From Billgrantia endophytica (GTDB lineage: Bacteria; Pseudomonadota; Gammaproteobacteria; Pseudomonadales; Halomonadaceae): DNA of 64,000 bases. The notes beneath the pieces are model-generated. The model made no database searches and was not told the DNA's origin. It was given only the letters and a program-made list of their open reading frames with translations. This document shows positions 40,319-49,318 of this stretch, one piece after another. The stretch spans positions 86,044 to 150,043 of the forward strand of contig NZ_PNRF01000020.1 of the NCBI RefSeq assembly GCF_002879615.1, written 5' to 3'. The position numbers and the translations under genes were made by a program. Within the stretch, counting starts at the first letter, position 1. Every line of letters starts with the position of its first letter.

Positions 40319-41215
40319 TTGGTTGACCCGGCCGAGACCTGCGATGATTTTCTGCCCGAGGCGCTGCGCTTTCGCTCCCCCGCCCCGCTGGTGGATATCG
40401 GCGCCAATCTGACCCATGAAAGCTTCGCCCGTGATCTCGACGCGGTGCTGGCACGTGCCCGCATGGCCGGCGTGACCCACCTGATCCTGACCGGCACCGA
40501 CCGCGAGCATGCCGAGCAGGCCGTGGAACTGGCGCGGCGCCATACCGGCCTCTATGCCACCGCCGGGGTCCATCCTCACGATGCCAGCCGCTGGGACCCT
40601 GCCTTGCAAGGGGCCATGCGCGACCTGCACCAGCAGCCCGAAGTCGTGGCGGTGGGTGAGTGCGGACTGGATTTCAACCGCAACCTCTCGACTCCCGCGG
40701 AGCAGGAAAGGGCCTTCGAGGCGCAGCTGGGTCTGGCGGTGGAGAGCGGCAAGCCGCTTTTCGTGCATGAGCGCGACGCGGGAAAGCGCATGCGGGAGAT
40801 CCTCCATGCCTGGCGTGACGACATCGGTGATGCCGTCATCCACTGCTTCACCGCCGATCGCGACACCCTCTATGGCTACCTCGACCTCGACCTGCACATC
40901 GGCCTGACTGGCTGGCTCTGCGACGAGCGTCGCGGCCACCACCTGCGCGAGCTGGTCGGCGAGATTCCCCTCGATCGTCTGATGGTGGAAACCGACTGCC
41001 CCTACCTGCTACCTCGCAACTTACCTGCCAAACTCAAGGGCAGACGACACGAGCCGGCCCTGCTGCCCTGGATCGTACGAGAGATCGCCCACTGGCGTAA
41101 TATCGGTGAAGCCGAGCTGGCCCGCGCCACTACCGATACCGCTCGGGCCTTTTTCCGCCTGGCAGCCGCCGACGGCCTACCTGACGCTGGCGCTCATCAG
41201 CAGGAGAACGATTGA
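40319..41215 (+). CDS. tatD: TatD, metal-dependent deoxyribonuclease
   Basis: TIM-barrel hydrolase of 298 residues, cytoplasmic. DIGANLTHESF, ATAGVHPHDASRW, VVAVGECGLDFNRN and ETDCPYLLPRNL match E. coli TatD, including the DIGxNLT start that distinguishes TatD from YcfH/YjjV. The N terminus is extended by about 20 residues. The TTG at 40319 is chosen because GAGGAG is 7 bases upstream; an in-frame start at 40235 overlaps the promoter of uup. It is a 3'-5' DNase/RNase linked to DNA repair. The next gene follows after one base. Confidence 0.92.
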   Translation: MVDPAETCDDFLPEALRFRSPAPLVDIGANLTHESFARDLDAVLARARMAGVTHLILTGTDREHAEQAVELARRHTGLYATAGVHPHDASRWDPALQGAMRDLHQQPEVVAVGECGLDFNRNLSTPAEQERAFEAQLGLAVESGKPLFVHERDAGKRMREILHAWRDDIGDAVIHCFTADRDTLYGYLDLDLHIGLTGWLCDERRGHHLRELVGEIPLDRLMVETDCPYLLPRNLPAKLKGRRHEPALLPWIVREIAHWRNIGEAELARATTDTARAFFRLAAADGLPDAGAHQQEND

Positions 41216-41216
41216 T

Positions 41217-41696
41217 ATGGCCGACATTCCCGGATTCATCGCCGTGGAAACCGGTGACGACAGCGACCTGCCCCTGGCAATTGCCTGGGTGCTTCCCGAC
41301 GGACGCATCAAGCACACCCTGATCCAGCCCGATGACGACTGGCTCAGCGATGAGATGAACGCCTTGAATGGCTACAGCATGGAAGAGCTGACCAGCTTCG
41401 GTGCCAGCCCCCTGGATGTGATCCGCGAGCTGGAGAACGACCACTTCAATGCCACGCTGTTCACCGCCGGTATCAGCGATGACGAGGCCGCCTTGGCCCG
41501 GCTGTTCGACACCTACGGCCTGGATCCCTTCGTCGAACTGGCACCGGCCGACAGCCTCTATCCCGGCCTGGCCAATGGTGAGTGGAGCCGTGCACGCAAC
41601 GACCTGTTCGGCGAGATGGGGCTCGAACCGATGCGGCCCGAACACGAGGTCGAAGTCATGCTGCGGCTCCACCAGCGTCTGGGCCTCGTGGAATAG
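41217..41696 (+). CDS. Exonuclease-fold-like protein, probably inactive
   Basis: A 159-residue protein whose pattern resembles DnaQ/RNase T-like 3'-5' exonucleases: FIAVETGDDSDLPLAIAWVL, HTLIQPDDDW, NGYSMEELTSFGASPLDVIR and RPEHEVEVMLRLHQRLGL. In the family the N-terminal motif is DxE and a later HN..D loop is conserved; here only the glutamate of AVETG is clear. It begins one base after the tatD stop with CAGGAG upstream, so the two are co-translated. The function is unknown; family assignment is moderate. Confidence 0.6.
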   Translation: MADIPGFIAVETGDDSDLPLAIAWVLPDGRIKHTLIQPDDDWLSDEMNALNGYSMEELTSFGASPLDVIRELENDHFNATLFTAGISDDEAALARLFDTYGLDPFVELAPADSLYPGLANGEWSRARNDLFGEMGLEPMRPEHEVEVMLRLHQRLGLVE

Positions 41697-41714
41697 CGGC
41701 CGGCGGAATATCCT

Positions 41715-42782
41715 TCACCGCAACAGCCACTCCCGCTGTGCCGGAATGCCCATGCTGATCAAGCAGGGATCTTCGGCCTGGCGAGCCTGGAAGGTTTTCT
41801 TGCTGTCCAGTCCCTTCCAGCCCAGTTGGATCAGCGCCTGGGCCGTGGCGCCGCCCAGCGTGGCGCCCGGGCCGGGAATGACGATACGATCCGGCGCAAA
41901 CTCCCTCACCCCGACCCGAAGCGCCGTGGTGAAATCATAGGGGGCGACAAGCTGTTCACCGAGGGTATAGTCCCATAGCGCATGAGGATCACTGCTCCAT
42001 GGCGACCAGATATGTCCGCGCCCATCGATCAGAGGCAGCCTCGGTGCCTGGAAGGGGCCATCGGTGAGTCGCTTGCGGGCAGCCTCCCTCACTTCCTGCT
42101 GCAGCGGCGTGTGAAAGGCCGAATGCTGATGCAGGCGCATGGGAAAGCGTTCCTGAGGCGGCAAGGCTTCGGCCAGCCTTGCCAGCCCGGCTTCGTTGCC
42201 GCCAAACACCAGCATGCCGCCCAGGTCGATGGAAAGGAAAAGCTGCGCTCCCTGCTCGCCGTGCAGTTGATCGACCAGCGCCAGCAGGTCACGGCGAAGC
42301 GACCACTGCGGCCGCCACTGCTCGTCTACCCAGGGGTAGAGCACCTGCCCTCCGACAAGGGTTTCCTGCATCATCTGGCCCATGGTGCCGATCAGGTGGT
42401 GGGCATCCTCGTACCCCAGGGCGCCACCGCCGGCGAGCGCGATGTACCAGCCCATGGAGTTGCCGGTGACAGCGACCACCTCGTAGCGTTCTGGGTCGAT
42501 GGCCAGCATGTCCGCCAGGGCGCAGGCATAGATCAGCGGCGAGGCATGTTCGCCCCTTCCATGCAGGCTCTGGCGAAAGGGTATTTCGCCGTCCAGCTCG
42601 CTCAGGCTCGGCATGCCCGCCTTCCGACGCTGCGCATCGAAGCGTGCCAGCCACTCGGTACCTGCCGCATGACGCGCCAGGGTGCCCCACTCGGGCGCAT
42701 TGTAGGTGCCGCGCCCGGGGCAGACGATCAGTAGTCGTTCCCGAGCCGATGTGGCATTCGATGCGGTACTGGCCTGGCTCAT
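41715..42782 (-). CDS. FabD-like acyltransferase
   Basis: A 355-residue protein with a malonyl-CoA:ACP transacylase-like fold. The nucleophile elbow GNSMGWY (a form of GxSxG) and the later HSAFHTPLQQEVREAA are in the positions of the FabD catalytic serine and histidine. The family arginine that binds malonate carboxylate is not obvious. It overlaps the fused E1 dehydrogenase gene by four bases (ATGA), so the two are coupled. The acyl group and carrier are unknown. Housekeeping fabD lies elsewhere with fabH/fabG, so this is a specialised paralogue. Confidence 0.75.
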   Translation of the reverse strand: MSQASTASNATSARERLLIVCPGRGTYNAPEWGTLARHAAGTEWLARFDAQRRKAGMPSLSELDGEIPFRQSLHGRGEHASPLIYACALADMLAIDPERYEVVAVTGNSMGWYIALAGGGALGYEDAHHLIGTMGQMMQETLVGGQVLYPWVDEQWRPQWSLRRDLLALVDQLHGEQGAQLFLSIDLGGMLVFGGNEAGLARLAEALPPQERFPMRLHQHSAFHTPLQQEVREAARKRLTDGPFQAPRLPLIDGRGHIWSPWSSDPHALWDYTLGEQLVAPYDFTTALRVGVREFAPDRIVIPGPGATLGGATAQALIQLGWKGLDSKKTFQARQAEDPCLISMGIPAQREWLLR

Positions 42783-45025
42783 TCGCTGTCGCTCCCTGCC
42801 GAAACCTTGCCGGCCGGCTCTACCGTTGCCGGGTCATCGGCCACATTCCGGCCATTGGTGCCAGCCCTGGCGACGGCACGCCGCGCCCGTTCGGCAATGG
42901 CGTCTACCGAGGGCAGGGTCACCGTCGCGGCCCGGCCCAGCGGAATGAAGCTGTCCTCGGCCGTGAGCCGGTGGAGACGACTCCCGTCCACGCCCCGTTC
43001 GATCAGGGCGGTGATCAACTCCTCGCTGAGCGAGCCGCTGCGCCGGCATTCGTCCACCACCAGAACCTGGTCGCAGCCTGCTATGTGGCGATACACGGCG
43101 TCATGGTCGATGGCGGTCAGCCAGCGCAAATCGACGATACGCAGGGCAATCCCCTCGGCCTCCAGGCGCAAGGCGGCCTGACGGGAGAGATAGACCCCGT
43201 TGCCATAGGTGATGATAGCGAGCTCACGCCCTGCCCCCCACTGGCCCAGCTCGCCTACCGGCAGGCGATGATTCGGTCCCGGATCGGCGAAGCACCACTG
43301 CTGGTCGCCCTCTTCGAGCAGGTCACGGTTATGATAGAGCGCGATGGGCTCCAGCATGACCACGACACGTTGTTCCTCGTCGGCCAGGCGCACCGCCTCC
43401 TGCAGCAGGCCCACCGCATCGGCGGCGTTGGAAGGACAGGCGACCAGCAACCCCGGGATATCGCGCAGCACGGCGATGGCATTATCGTTGTGGAAGTGAC
43501 CGCCGAAGCCCTTCTGGTAGCCCAGCCCGGCAATACGAACCACCATGGGATTGGTGTATTGGCCGTTGGAGAAGAAGCTCAGGGTGGCGGCCTCGCCACG
43601 CAACTGGTCTTCGGCGTTGTGCAGGTAAGCGAGGAACTGGATCTCCAGTATCGGCACCAGTCCATTGTGGCCAAGCCCGATGCCAAGCCCCAGAATGCTC
43701 TGTTCGTCGAGCAGGGTGTCGATCACCCGATGAGGTCCGAACTGTGCCTGAAGCTTCTGGGTAACACCGTAGACGCCCCCCTTGCGCCCGATATCCTCGC
43801 CGGCCATCACCAGATGGGGGTAGCAGCTCATCAGCCGCTGCAGCGACTGGTTGAGCAGCTTCGCCATGGGCGCCGGCGATGACTCGACCTCCCCTTCCCA
43901 GGTCCGCTGACGCCCGGGACGCGACGGCGGCACGATGCTGGCCATGACCTGCGAGGCGGTTTCCAGCTTGGGGCGCCGTATCGCCTCTTCGGCGACATGG
44001 GCCACACGCTCGCCCACCGCCCGATAGAGGGCGCCGATCTCTGCATTGTCGAGCACGCCATGGCGCTGGAGCAGTCCGGCGCTGACCAGTAGCGGATCGC
44101 GAGCCTCGTCGGCCTTGATGCGTTGCGGCGTCATATAGGCCTGCTGGGCATCGGAGCCTGCATGGCCGAACAATCGCACACAGTGCATGTGCAGGAATAC
44201 CGGCTGCTTGCGGCTGCGGGCAATGCGTGCCGCCTCGCGGGCCGCACGCCAGGTATCAAGCAGGTCGAGGCCGTCGCAGCTCAGGTAATGGAAGCCGGGG
44301 CGCGAACGCATGCTGGCTGCTATCCAGCCATCGGGCGTGGGAGTGGAAATGCCGATGCCGTTGTCCTCGCAGACCATGACGAGCGGCATTGGCGCCCCCT
44401 GGTAGGCGGCCCAGCCGGCGGCATTCAAGGCGCCCTGCGCGGTTGAATGGTTGAAGGAGGCATCGCCGAAGCTGCAGACCGCCACGCTGTCGGCTGGCCA
44501 CTCCCCGCCACCGCCCAGGCGCCGCCAGAGGCCGAGGCTGTAGCCCGCTCCGACCGCCTTGGGGAGATGCGAGGCGATGGTACTGGTCTGGGGCGGAACA
44601 TGGAGCGCCTTCGAACCCAGTACCTTGTGGCGACCACCGGAAACCGGATCGTCCGCCGAGGCGGCAAAGCTCAGCAGCAGGTCCCAGAGCGGCGTCTGGC
44701 CCGGCACGCTCCGGCTGCGCTGCAGCAGGAAGGCCGCATCGCGATAGTGCAGGAAGGCGGGATCGGTGGGACGAAACGCCCGGGCGATGGCGGCGTTGCC
44801 CTCGTGACCGGCGCTGCCGATGGTATAGAAGGCTTCGCCCCTGGCCTGCAATCGACGGGCATGCAGGTCGAGGTGCCGGCTCATCAGTTGGGTCTCGAAC
44901 AACTCGGCCAGCTCGCCAGGATCGAGCCCGACGTCGTCGAGCGTCCAGGCCTGTCGTGGCTCGGGCCAGTCGCCGGAGTGCAGGGCGGAGAAGAAGCGTT
45001 TCTCCTGGGGCAGGGGTTCGACCAC
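42779..45025 (-). CDS. Fused E1 alpha/beta 2-oxoacid dehydrogenase-like enzyme
   Basis: A 748-residue thiamine-diphosphate enzyme with both halves of the alpha/beta E1 in one chain. The alpha part (about 35-340) has the ThDP motif start FGDASFNHSTAQGALN and ends with VCEDNGIGIST. The beta part (about 385-720) has MAGEDIGRKGGVYGVTQ, IDTLLDEQSILGLGIGLG and VMLEPIALYHNRDLL, like branched-chain 2-oxoacid dehydrogenase beta. No E2 or E3 gene is nearby. It starts at a GTG. It is paired with a FabD-like gene and faces a LysR regulator. The substrate is unknown. Confidence 0.85.
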   Translation of the reverse strand: MVEPLPQEKRFFSALHSGDWPEPRQAWTLDDVGLDPGELAELFETQLMSRHLDLHARRLQARGEAFYTIGSAGHEGNAAIARAFRPTDPAFLHYRDAAFLLQRSRSVPGQTPLWDLLLSFAASADDPVSGGRHKVLGSKALHVPPQTSTIASHLPKAVGAGYSLGLWRRLGGGGEWPADSVAVCSFGDASFNHSTAQGALNAAGWAAYQGAPMPLVMVCEDNGIGISTPTPDGWIAASMRSRPGFHYLSCDGLDLLDTWRAAREAARIARSRKQPVFLHMHCVRLFGHAGSDAQQAYMTPQRIKADEARDPLLVSAGLLQRHGVLDNAEIGALYRAVGERVAHVAEEAIRRPKLETASQVMASIVPPSRPGRQRTWEGEVESSPAPMAKLLNQSLQRLMSCYPHLVMAGEDIGRKGGVYGVTQKLQAQFGPHRVIDTLLDEQSILGLGIGLGHNGLVPILEIQFLAYLHNAEDQLRGEAATLSFFSNGQYTNPMVVRIAGLGYQKGFGGHFHNDNAIAVLRDIPGLLVACPSNAADAVGLLQEAVRLADEEQRVVVMLEPIALYHNRDLLEEGDQQWCFADPGPNHRLPVGELGQWGAGRELAIITYGNGVYLSRQAALRLEAEGIALRIVDLRWLTAIDHDAVYRHIAGCDQVLVVDECRRSGSLSEELITALIERGVDGSRLHRLTAEDSFIPLGRAATVTLPSVDAIAERARRAVARAGTNGRNVADDPATVEPAGKVSAGSDSE

Positions 45026-45132
45026 GATAGATGGCTCCCGTCGCAGTAGTCGGATAGGACAAAAAGAGACGCGAAGGACGACATGCGCCTGTCCCGCGAA
45101 TGCTCATAGCCTAGCGCGCCCGCCTGCCGAAG

Positions 45133-45149
45133 GGATAATATTGTTATCC
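45133..45149. promoter_or_regulatory. LysR-type operator between E1 gene and lysR
   Basis: GGATAA-TATTG-TTATCC is a perfect 6-base dyad with a T-N11-A core in the 147-base gap between the divergent genes. It is the likely binding site of the LysR regulator and lies 24 bases before it. Confidence 0.65.
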
Positions 45150-45172
45150 TGCACCAGGTATAGGAATGCCCT

Positions 45173-46033
45173 ATGGATGTGCGCAGCCTGCGCTACTTTA
45201 TCGCGGCCTATGAGAGCGGATCGATCAGCGCTGCCGCCCGCCGCTGTCATGTGGCACAGCCTTCGATTTCCACCGCGCTGCTTCAACTCGAGGAGCGACT
45301 GGGCACGCCGCTGTTCGAACGACATCGTCGCGGTATCACGCCTACCGAAGAGGGACAACGGCTCTATCCCCTGGCGCGCCAGGTCAGCGAGGATCTGGAT
45401 GCCATCGGCCGACTGTTTCACACCCCGTCGCCGCCCACACCGATTCGTCTGGGGCTGATGCGCTCGCTGGGCGCCCATCGCATGACCGATCTGCTGAAGG
45501 AATACATCAACCGAGGCGACAATCTGGCACTGACCCTGGTCAACCCCGAAGAACGATGCGACGCCCGCATCATCGGCGAGCAGGACCTGGTCACCACCGA
45601 ATGCTTTCAGCCCATCTGGCACGACAGCTATCGCCTGGCATTGCCGGAAGGGCATCCCCTGGCGTCGCAAGCGACGGTCTCACTGAATGAACTGGATGGC
45701 TTGCCCTTCATCTGGCGTCACCCCTGCGCCGCCATGGAGCAGTTGGCCCTCGCGCTCAACGAGGCGGGGTTGCGTTGTCAGGTGCGGGCACGCCTGAGAA
45801 CCATCGAATATACCCTGGGACTGGTTGCCGCCGGGGTCGGGGCCTCCCTGGTACCGGCCTGGCCGGACATCCTGGCCCGCCCGGACGTCCAGTGCCGACC
45901 CGTGGAGGGCCTGCCGATCCACCAGATCATCGGGGTGGCCTATCCGGCACGCCACGCCTCTCCAGCGCTGGCTCCGCTCCTGGCGCTGGGAAGGGAGGCC
46001 TGGGCTCAGGCCGGGCTCGGCGCCACCGGTTGA
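45173..46033 (+). CDS. LysR-family regulator
   Basis: A 286-residue regulator with an N-terminal winged helix (MDVRSLRYFIAAYESGSISA, then CHVAQPSISTALLQLEERLG) and a C-terminal effector domain (about 88-286). LysR proteins usually control the gene divergent from them, here the fused E1/FabD-like pair. The dyad at 45133-45149 supports this. The effector is unknown. The last 28 bases overlap the 3' end of epmC on the other strand. Confidence 0.92.
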   Translation: MDVRSLRYFIAAYESGSISAAARRCHVAQPSISTALLQLEERLGTPLFERHRRGITPTEEGQRLYPLARQVSEDLDAIGRLFHTPSPPTPIRLGLMRSLGAHRMTDLLKEYINRGDNLALTLVNPEERCDARIIGEQDLVTTECFQPIWHDSYRLALPEGHPLASQATVSLNELDGLPFIWRHPCAAMEQLALALNEAGLRCQVRARLRTIEYTLGLVAAGVGASLVPAWPDILARPDVQCRPVEGLPIHQIIGVAYPARHASPALAPLLALGREAWAQAGLGATG

Positions 46034-46644
46034 TGCCGCCCCAGCACGATGGATTCTTCCAGGCTCAGGCCTTCACGATAGTACGCCGCCAGCGCGACCC
46101 GGAACGCCTCCGCCCGGGCCGGCAGACCTTCACGGTCGTAGCGTGCGGCCCTCGCCTCGACCCGTGCACGGAAGGCATCACGATCCACCTCCACCTCGCC
46201 ACCCAGGTTGTCGACACTGACGTGGAACTGTCGTCCACAGGCCTGCGAGAACAGCATCTCGAGGGCCTGGGGGGAGATTTCTGCCGCTTCGAAGGCCCGC
46301 TGCTGATCGGCATCGCGACCGTCAGGCAGATACCAGTAGCCATAGTCCACCAGCGTCCGGCGGTACTCACCGGCTATGCACCAATGGCTTACCTCGTGCA
46401 GGGTGCTGGCAAAGAAACCCCGGGCAAAGATCACCCGGTGAAAGGGGCAGCCAGCGTCAGCCGGCCGATACAGGGGCTCGTCGCCCCCGCGCACCAGTCG
46501 AGTATTGAACGTGTCGTGGAAGAGGCCATCGAACAGCGCGATCACGTCATCGAGTCGGTGGGTCACGTTGACTCCGGGTGATTGAGAAGGGTCCATTGCA
46601 AGCAAGCGACACACCGGGCGAAAACCACCGGCAGTTGCTAACAT
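46006..46644 (-). CDS. epmC: EpmC, elongation factor P hydroxylase
   Basis: A 212-residue protein of the YfcM/EpmC family, which hydroxylates the lysyl-lysine-modified residue of elongation factor P. FARGFFASTLHEVSHWCIAG contains the iron-binding HExxH-like motif, and DYGYWYLPDGR and QACGRQFHVSVDNLGGEVEV match the family. Start at 46644 has GAGGGGATCGG upstream; an internal ATG at 46596 has none. It is divergent from the MATE gene. Confidence 0.93.
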   Translation of the reverse strand: MLATAGGFRPVCRLLAMDPSQSPGVNVTHRLDDVIALFDGLFHDTFNTRLVRGGDEPLYRPADAGCPFHRVIFARGFFASTLHEVSHWCIAGEYRRTLVDYGYWYLPDGRDADQQRAFEAAEISPQALEMLFSQACGRQFHVSVDNLGGEVEVDRDAFRARVEARAARYDREGLPARAEAFRVALAAYYREGLSLEESIVLGRHQPVAPSPA

Positions 46645-46722
46645 AACCGATCCCCTCGGTTGTGGCGACGCAGCTTCGCCACGTCATGACGGCCTGTGTA
46701 TTGCTTGCATGGAGCATCACCT

Positions 46723-48171
46723 TTGGCAACCTTCTTTACCGATCTCGTCAGTGCCAGCCGCAAGGAAACGCGGCCGCTGATCGCCCTGGCCCTACCGATC
46801 TGTGGCGCCCAACTGGCCCAGGCCGGCATGAGCGTCGCCGATGTCATGATGACAGGCCGTCTCAGCGCCACCGACCTGGCCGCGGTCTCCGTGGGCGCCA
46901 GCCTTTGGCTGCCCCTGATGCTGTTCATGACCGGCACCCTGATGGGGCTGACCCCCATCGTTGCCCAGCTGCTGGGCGGCGGTACCACTGGTCGTATCCG
47001 TCCCAACGTACACCAGGCACTGTGGGTCGCCCTCGCCCTCGGCCTGGTGGCCGCCCTGCTGCTGCGGTACTCGGTAATGCCGATCTTCCGCCTGATGGAG
47101 GTGCCCGACGAAGTGGCAAGGCGGTCGGCCGCCTACCTTTCCGCCGTGGCCTTCGGCATGCCCGGCGTGGCCTTGTTTCAGGCTCTGCGCGCCTTCTCGG
47201 ATGGCATGAATCATACGCGCCCTTCCCTGTGGATCAGCCTGGTGGGGCTGGCCGTGAACATACCCAGCAATTATCTGCTGATCTATGGCGGCGAAGGGCT
47301 CACCAACCTGTTCGGGGATTGGCTGCCCGCCTGGGTGCAGATGCTCCCTGCGCTAGGCGCCTTCGGGTGCGGCATCGCCACCGCGATCTCCATGTGGGTG
47401 ATGAGCCTGGCGATGATTGCCTACACCCGCCGTTCACGGGCCTACGGAGACGTCGAGCTGTGGCATTCTCCCTCTCCTCCCCGCTGGAAGATGATCGCCG
47501 AGTTGCTCTACGTCGGCGTACCCATCGGCGTGGCGATATTCGTCGAAGTCACTCTGTTTACGCTGATCTCGCTATTCATCGCCAGCCTGGGTGAGGTGAC
47601 GGTAGCCGCCCATCAGGTGGCACTGAACTACACCTCACTCCTGTTCATGCTGCCGCTTTCGCTCAGCATGGCGCTGACGGTCCGCGTCGGAAATACCCTG
47701 GGACAGGGCCGCCCCGCCTTCGCGCGCCTGGTGGCCTGGAACGGCATCGCCATCTGCCTGTTGATAGCCGGTATCAACAGCCTGCTGCTGTGGTTTACTG
47801 CCGAGCCAGTCATCGCTCTTTATACCCACGACGTATCGGTGCAACGCCTGGCGCTTTCGCTGGTCATACTGGCGATGATCTATCAGGTTTCCGACTCACT
47901 GCAGGTCAACCTGGCCGGGGCTCTACGCGGCTACAAGGATACCCGGGTGATCATGATGATCACCCTGGTCGCCTACTGGCTGGTAGGCCTGGGTGGTGGA
48001 CACTGGCTTGGCATGCAAGGCCTGTTCGGCTGGACCGAACCCCTCGGAGTGCATGGCTACTGGATCGGCCTGATAGCCGGGCTCACCGTAGCGGCATTGC
48101 TGCTGGGCGAGCGATTGAGGCGCATGGCGAACGGAGTGGCGCATGGAGAGAACGAGGTTTCCAGCAGTTGA
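46723..48171 (+). CDS. MATE-family multidrug efflux transporter
   Basis: Inner-membrane MATE transporter of 482 residues (NorM type) with twelve predicted segments. The N terminus (MATFFTDLVSASRKETRPLI) and AGMSVADVMMTGRLSATDLA are characteristic. It uses H+ or Na+ to export cationic drugs. A TTG start is chosen since GGAG is 8 bases upstream; a GTG at 46696 is the alternative. The following gene overlaps its last 29 bases. Confidence 0.9.
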   Translation: MATFFTDLVSASRKETRPLIALALPICGAQLAQAGMSVADVMMTGRLSATDLAAVSVGASLWLPLMLFMTGTLMGLTPIVAQLLGGGTTGRIRPNVHQALWVALALGLVAALLLRYSVMPIFRLMEVPDEVARRSAAYLSAVAFGMPGVALFQALRAFSDGMNHTRPSLWISLVGLAVNIPSNYLLIYGGEGLTNLFGDWLPAWVQMLPALGAFGCGIATAISMWVMSLAMIAYTRRSRAYGDVELWHSPSPPRWKMIAELLYVGVPIGVAIFVEVTLFTLISLFIASLGEVTVAAHQVALNYTSLLFMLPLSLSMALTVRVGNTLGQGRPAFARLVAWNGIAICLLIAGINSLLLWFTAEPVIALYTHDVSVQRLALSLVILAMIYQVSDSLQVNLAGALRGYKDTRVIMMITLVAYWLVGLGGGHWLGMQGLFGWTEPLGVHGYWIGLIAGLTVAALLLGERLRRMANGVAHGENEVSSS

Positions 48172-49186
48172 AGCCGCCCGTGCGCTCATGCTGGCGGCGC
48201 TGCTGGCTGGCTGTGATGGTCGTGGTGGAGGGGACACTCTGCTGATCCGCTACCAGAACGATCTTGCCGAAGCACTGGGGACGTCAGAACCACAGCCCTC
48301 CGATCCCATCAATATCGGCGCCTTTCCCGAGCGACGTGAACGCCTGCATGATATCCCCGAGACCCGTGACGGCATGCTCAATATCTATGCGCTGCGCGAA
48401 TGCCGGATCACCTCCCTGGTCGCCGAACGCAACAGTCAGCTTGGCCGGGTCGCACAGCCCAGCCAGCGCTGGATCTATGAGCTGGAGCTCTGGAAACGCC
48501 TGCATGCCTGCTGGCACAGCGAGGTACCGGACGCGCTCTCCGACGCCAGCCGCGAACGCCTCGAATGGCTCACCAGGACCAAGACGGAGCAGTTGCCCCT
48601 GGTAAGCTGGAACAGTCTGTTCGATTCCGACGAGTGGACCGGCAGCTTTTCCCGGGCCAGCGCCCCCCTCGATCCCACGGAAGCCGATCCCATTGGCAAC
48701 CAGCTCGAAGCCATCGAGTGGCTGCGCGATGCCACCCTCAACCAGTTCAGTCAGGAGTGGCGGCATGATTCGTCAACGCTCGAGGGACATCTCGACAACC
48801 TGCGTCGCCGGCCGCTGACCGCGGAGATATTACGAGCCCTCCTGCTGGCCGAGCAGCGCCTTGGCGAGGCCAATACGCTACTCGAAGCCAGTCTCTCAGA
48901 TCCGGAAATCTGCCACAGACTGGAGGCATCAGGCACCGAACTGCAGGCGGCCTTTGCCATAGGGCCCGCCATCGAGTGGCTGGACAGTCTCGACGGGATG
49001 GCCAGCCGCTGGCTGATTGCCATCGAAGAGTTGCTGGAAAGCCATGTCGGTCCTCCCCAAGCCTTCGCGGAGTATCGCAACCGCTGGCTATCGTTGGATA
49101 ACCCCGATGCGCCACTGCCCTCTTTTCGTGACGCTCACGACGAGCACCTGCGACATTGGCAAGCGTTGACCCAACGCTGCCCATGA
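48143..49186 (+). CDS. DUF3080 predicted lipoprotein
   Basis: A 347-residue protein with a lipoprotein signal (MERTRFPAVEAARALMLAAL, lipobox LLAGC) and a helical body matching DUF3080: LLIRYQNDLAEALG, NIYALRECRITSLVAERNSQ, RWIYELELWKRLHACW. It is probably attached to the outer membrane. It overlaps the end of the MATE gene, so the two are co-transcribed. The function is unknown. Confidence 0.85.
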   Translation: MERTRFPAVEAARALMLAALLAGCDGRGGGDTLLIRYQNDLAEALGTSEPQPSDPINIGAFPERRERLHDIPETRDGMLNIYALRECRITSLVAERNSQLGRVAQPSQRWIYELELWKRLHACWHSEVPDALSDASRERLEWLTRTKTEQLPLVSWNSLFDSDEWTGSFSRASAPLDPTEADPIGNQLEAIEWLRDATLNQFSQEWRHDSSTLEGHLDNLRRRPLTAEILRALLLAEQRLGEANTLLEASLSDPEICHRLEASGTELQAAFAIGPAIEWLDSLDGMASRWLIAIEELLESHVGPPQAFAEYRNRWLSLDNPDAPLPSFRDAHDEHLRHWQALTQRCP

Positions 49187-49318
49187 AATCGCGCTTCAGG
49201 CTTAACTTGTGTGGCATGTCTGTGCTATTGGTGGAACGAGAAGGTAGGTGTCGATCCCGTCAGCCTTGCCGCAGCCGTGACCATGCAGCTCGGCCCATGC
49301 GAAATCTGGAGGGAGAAC

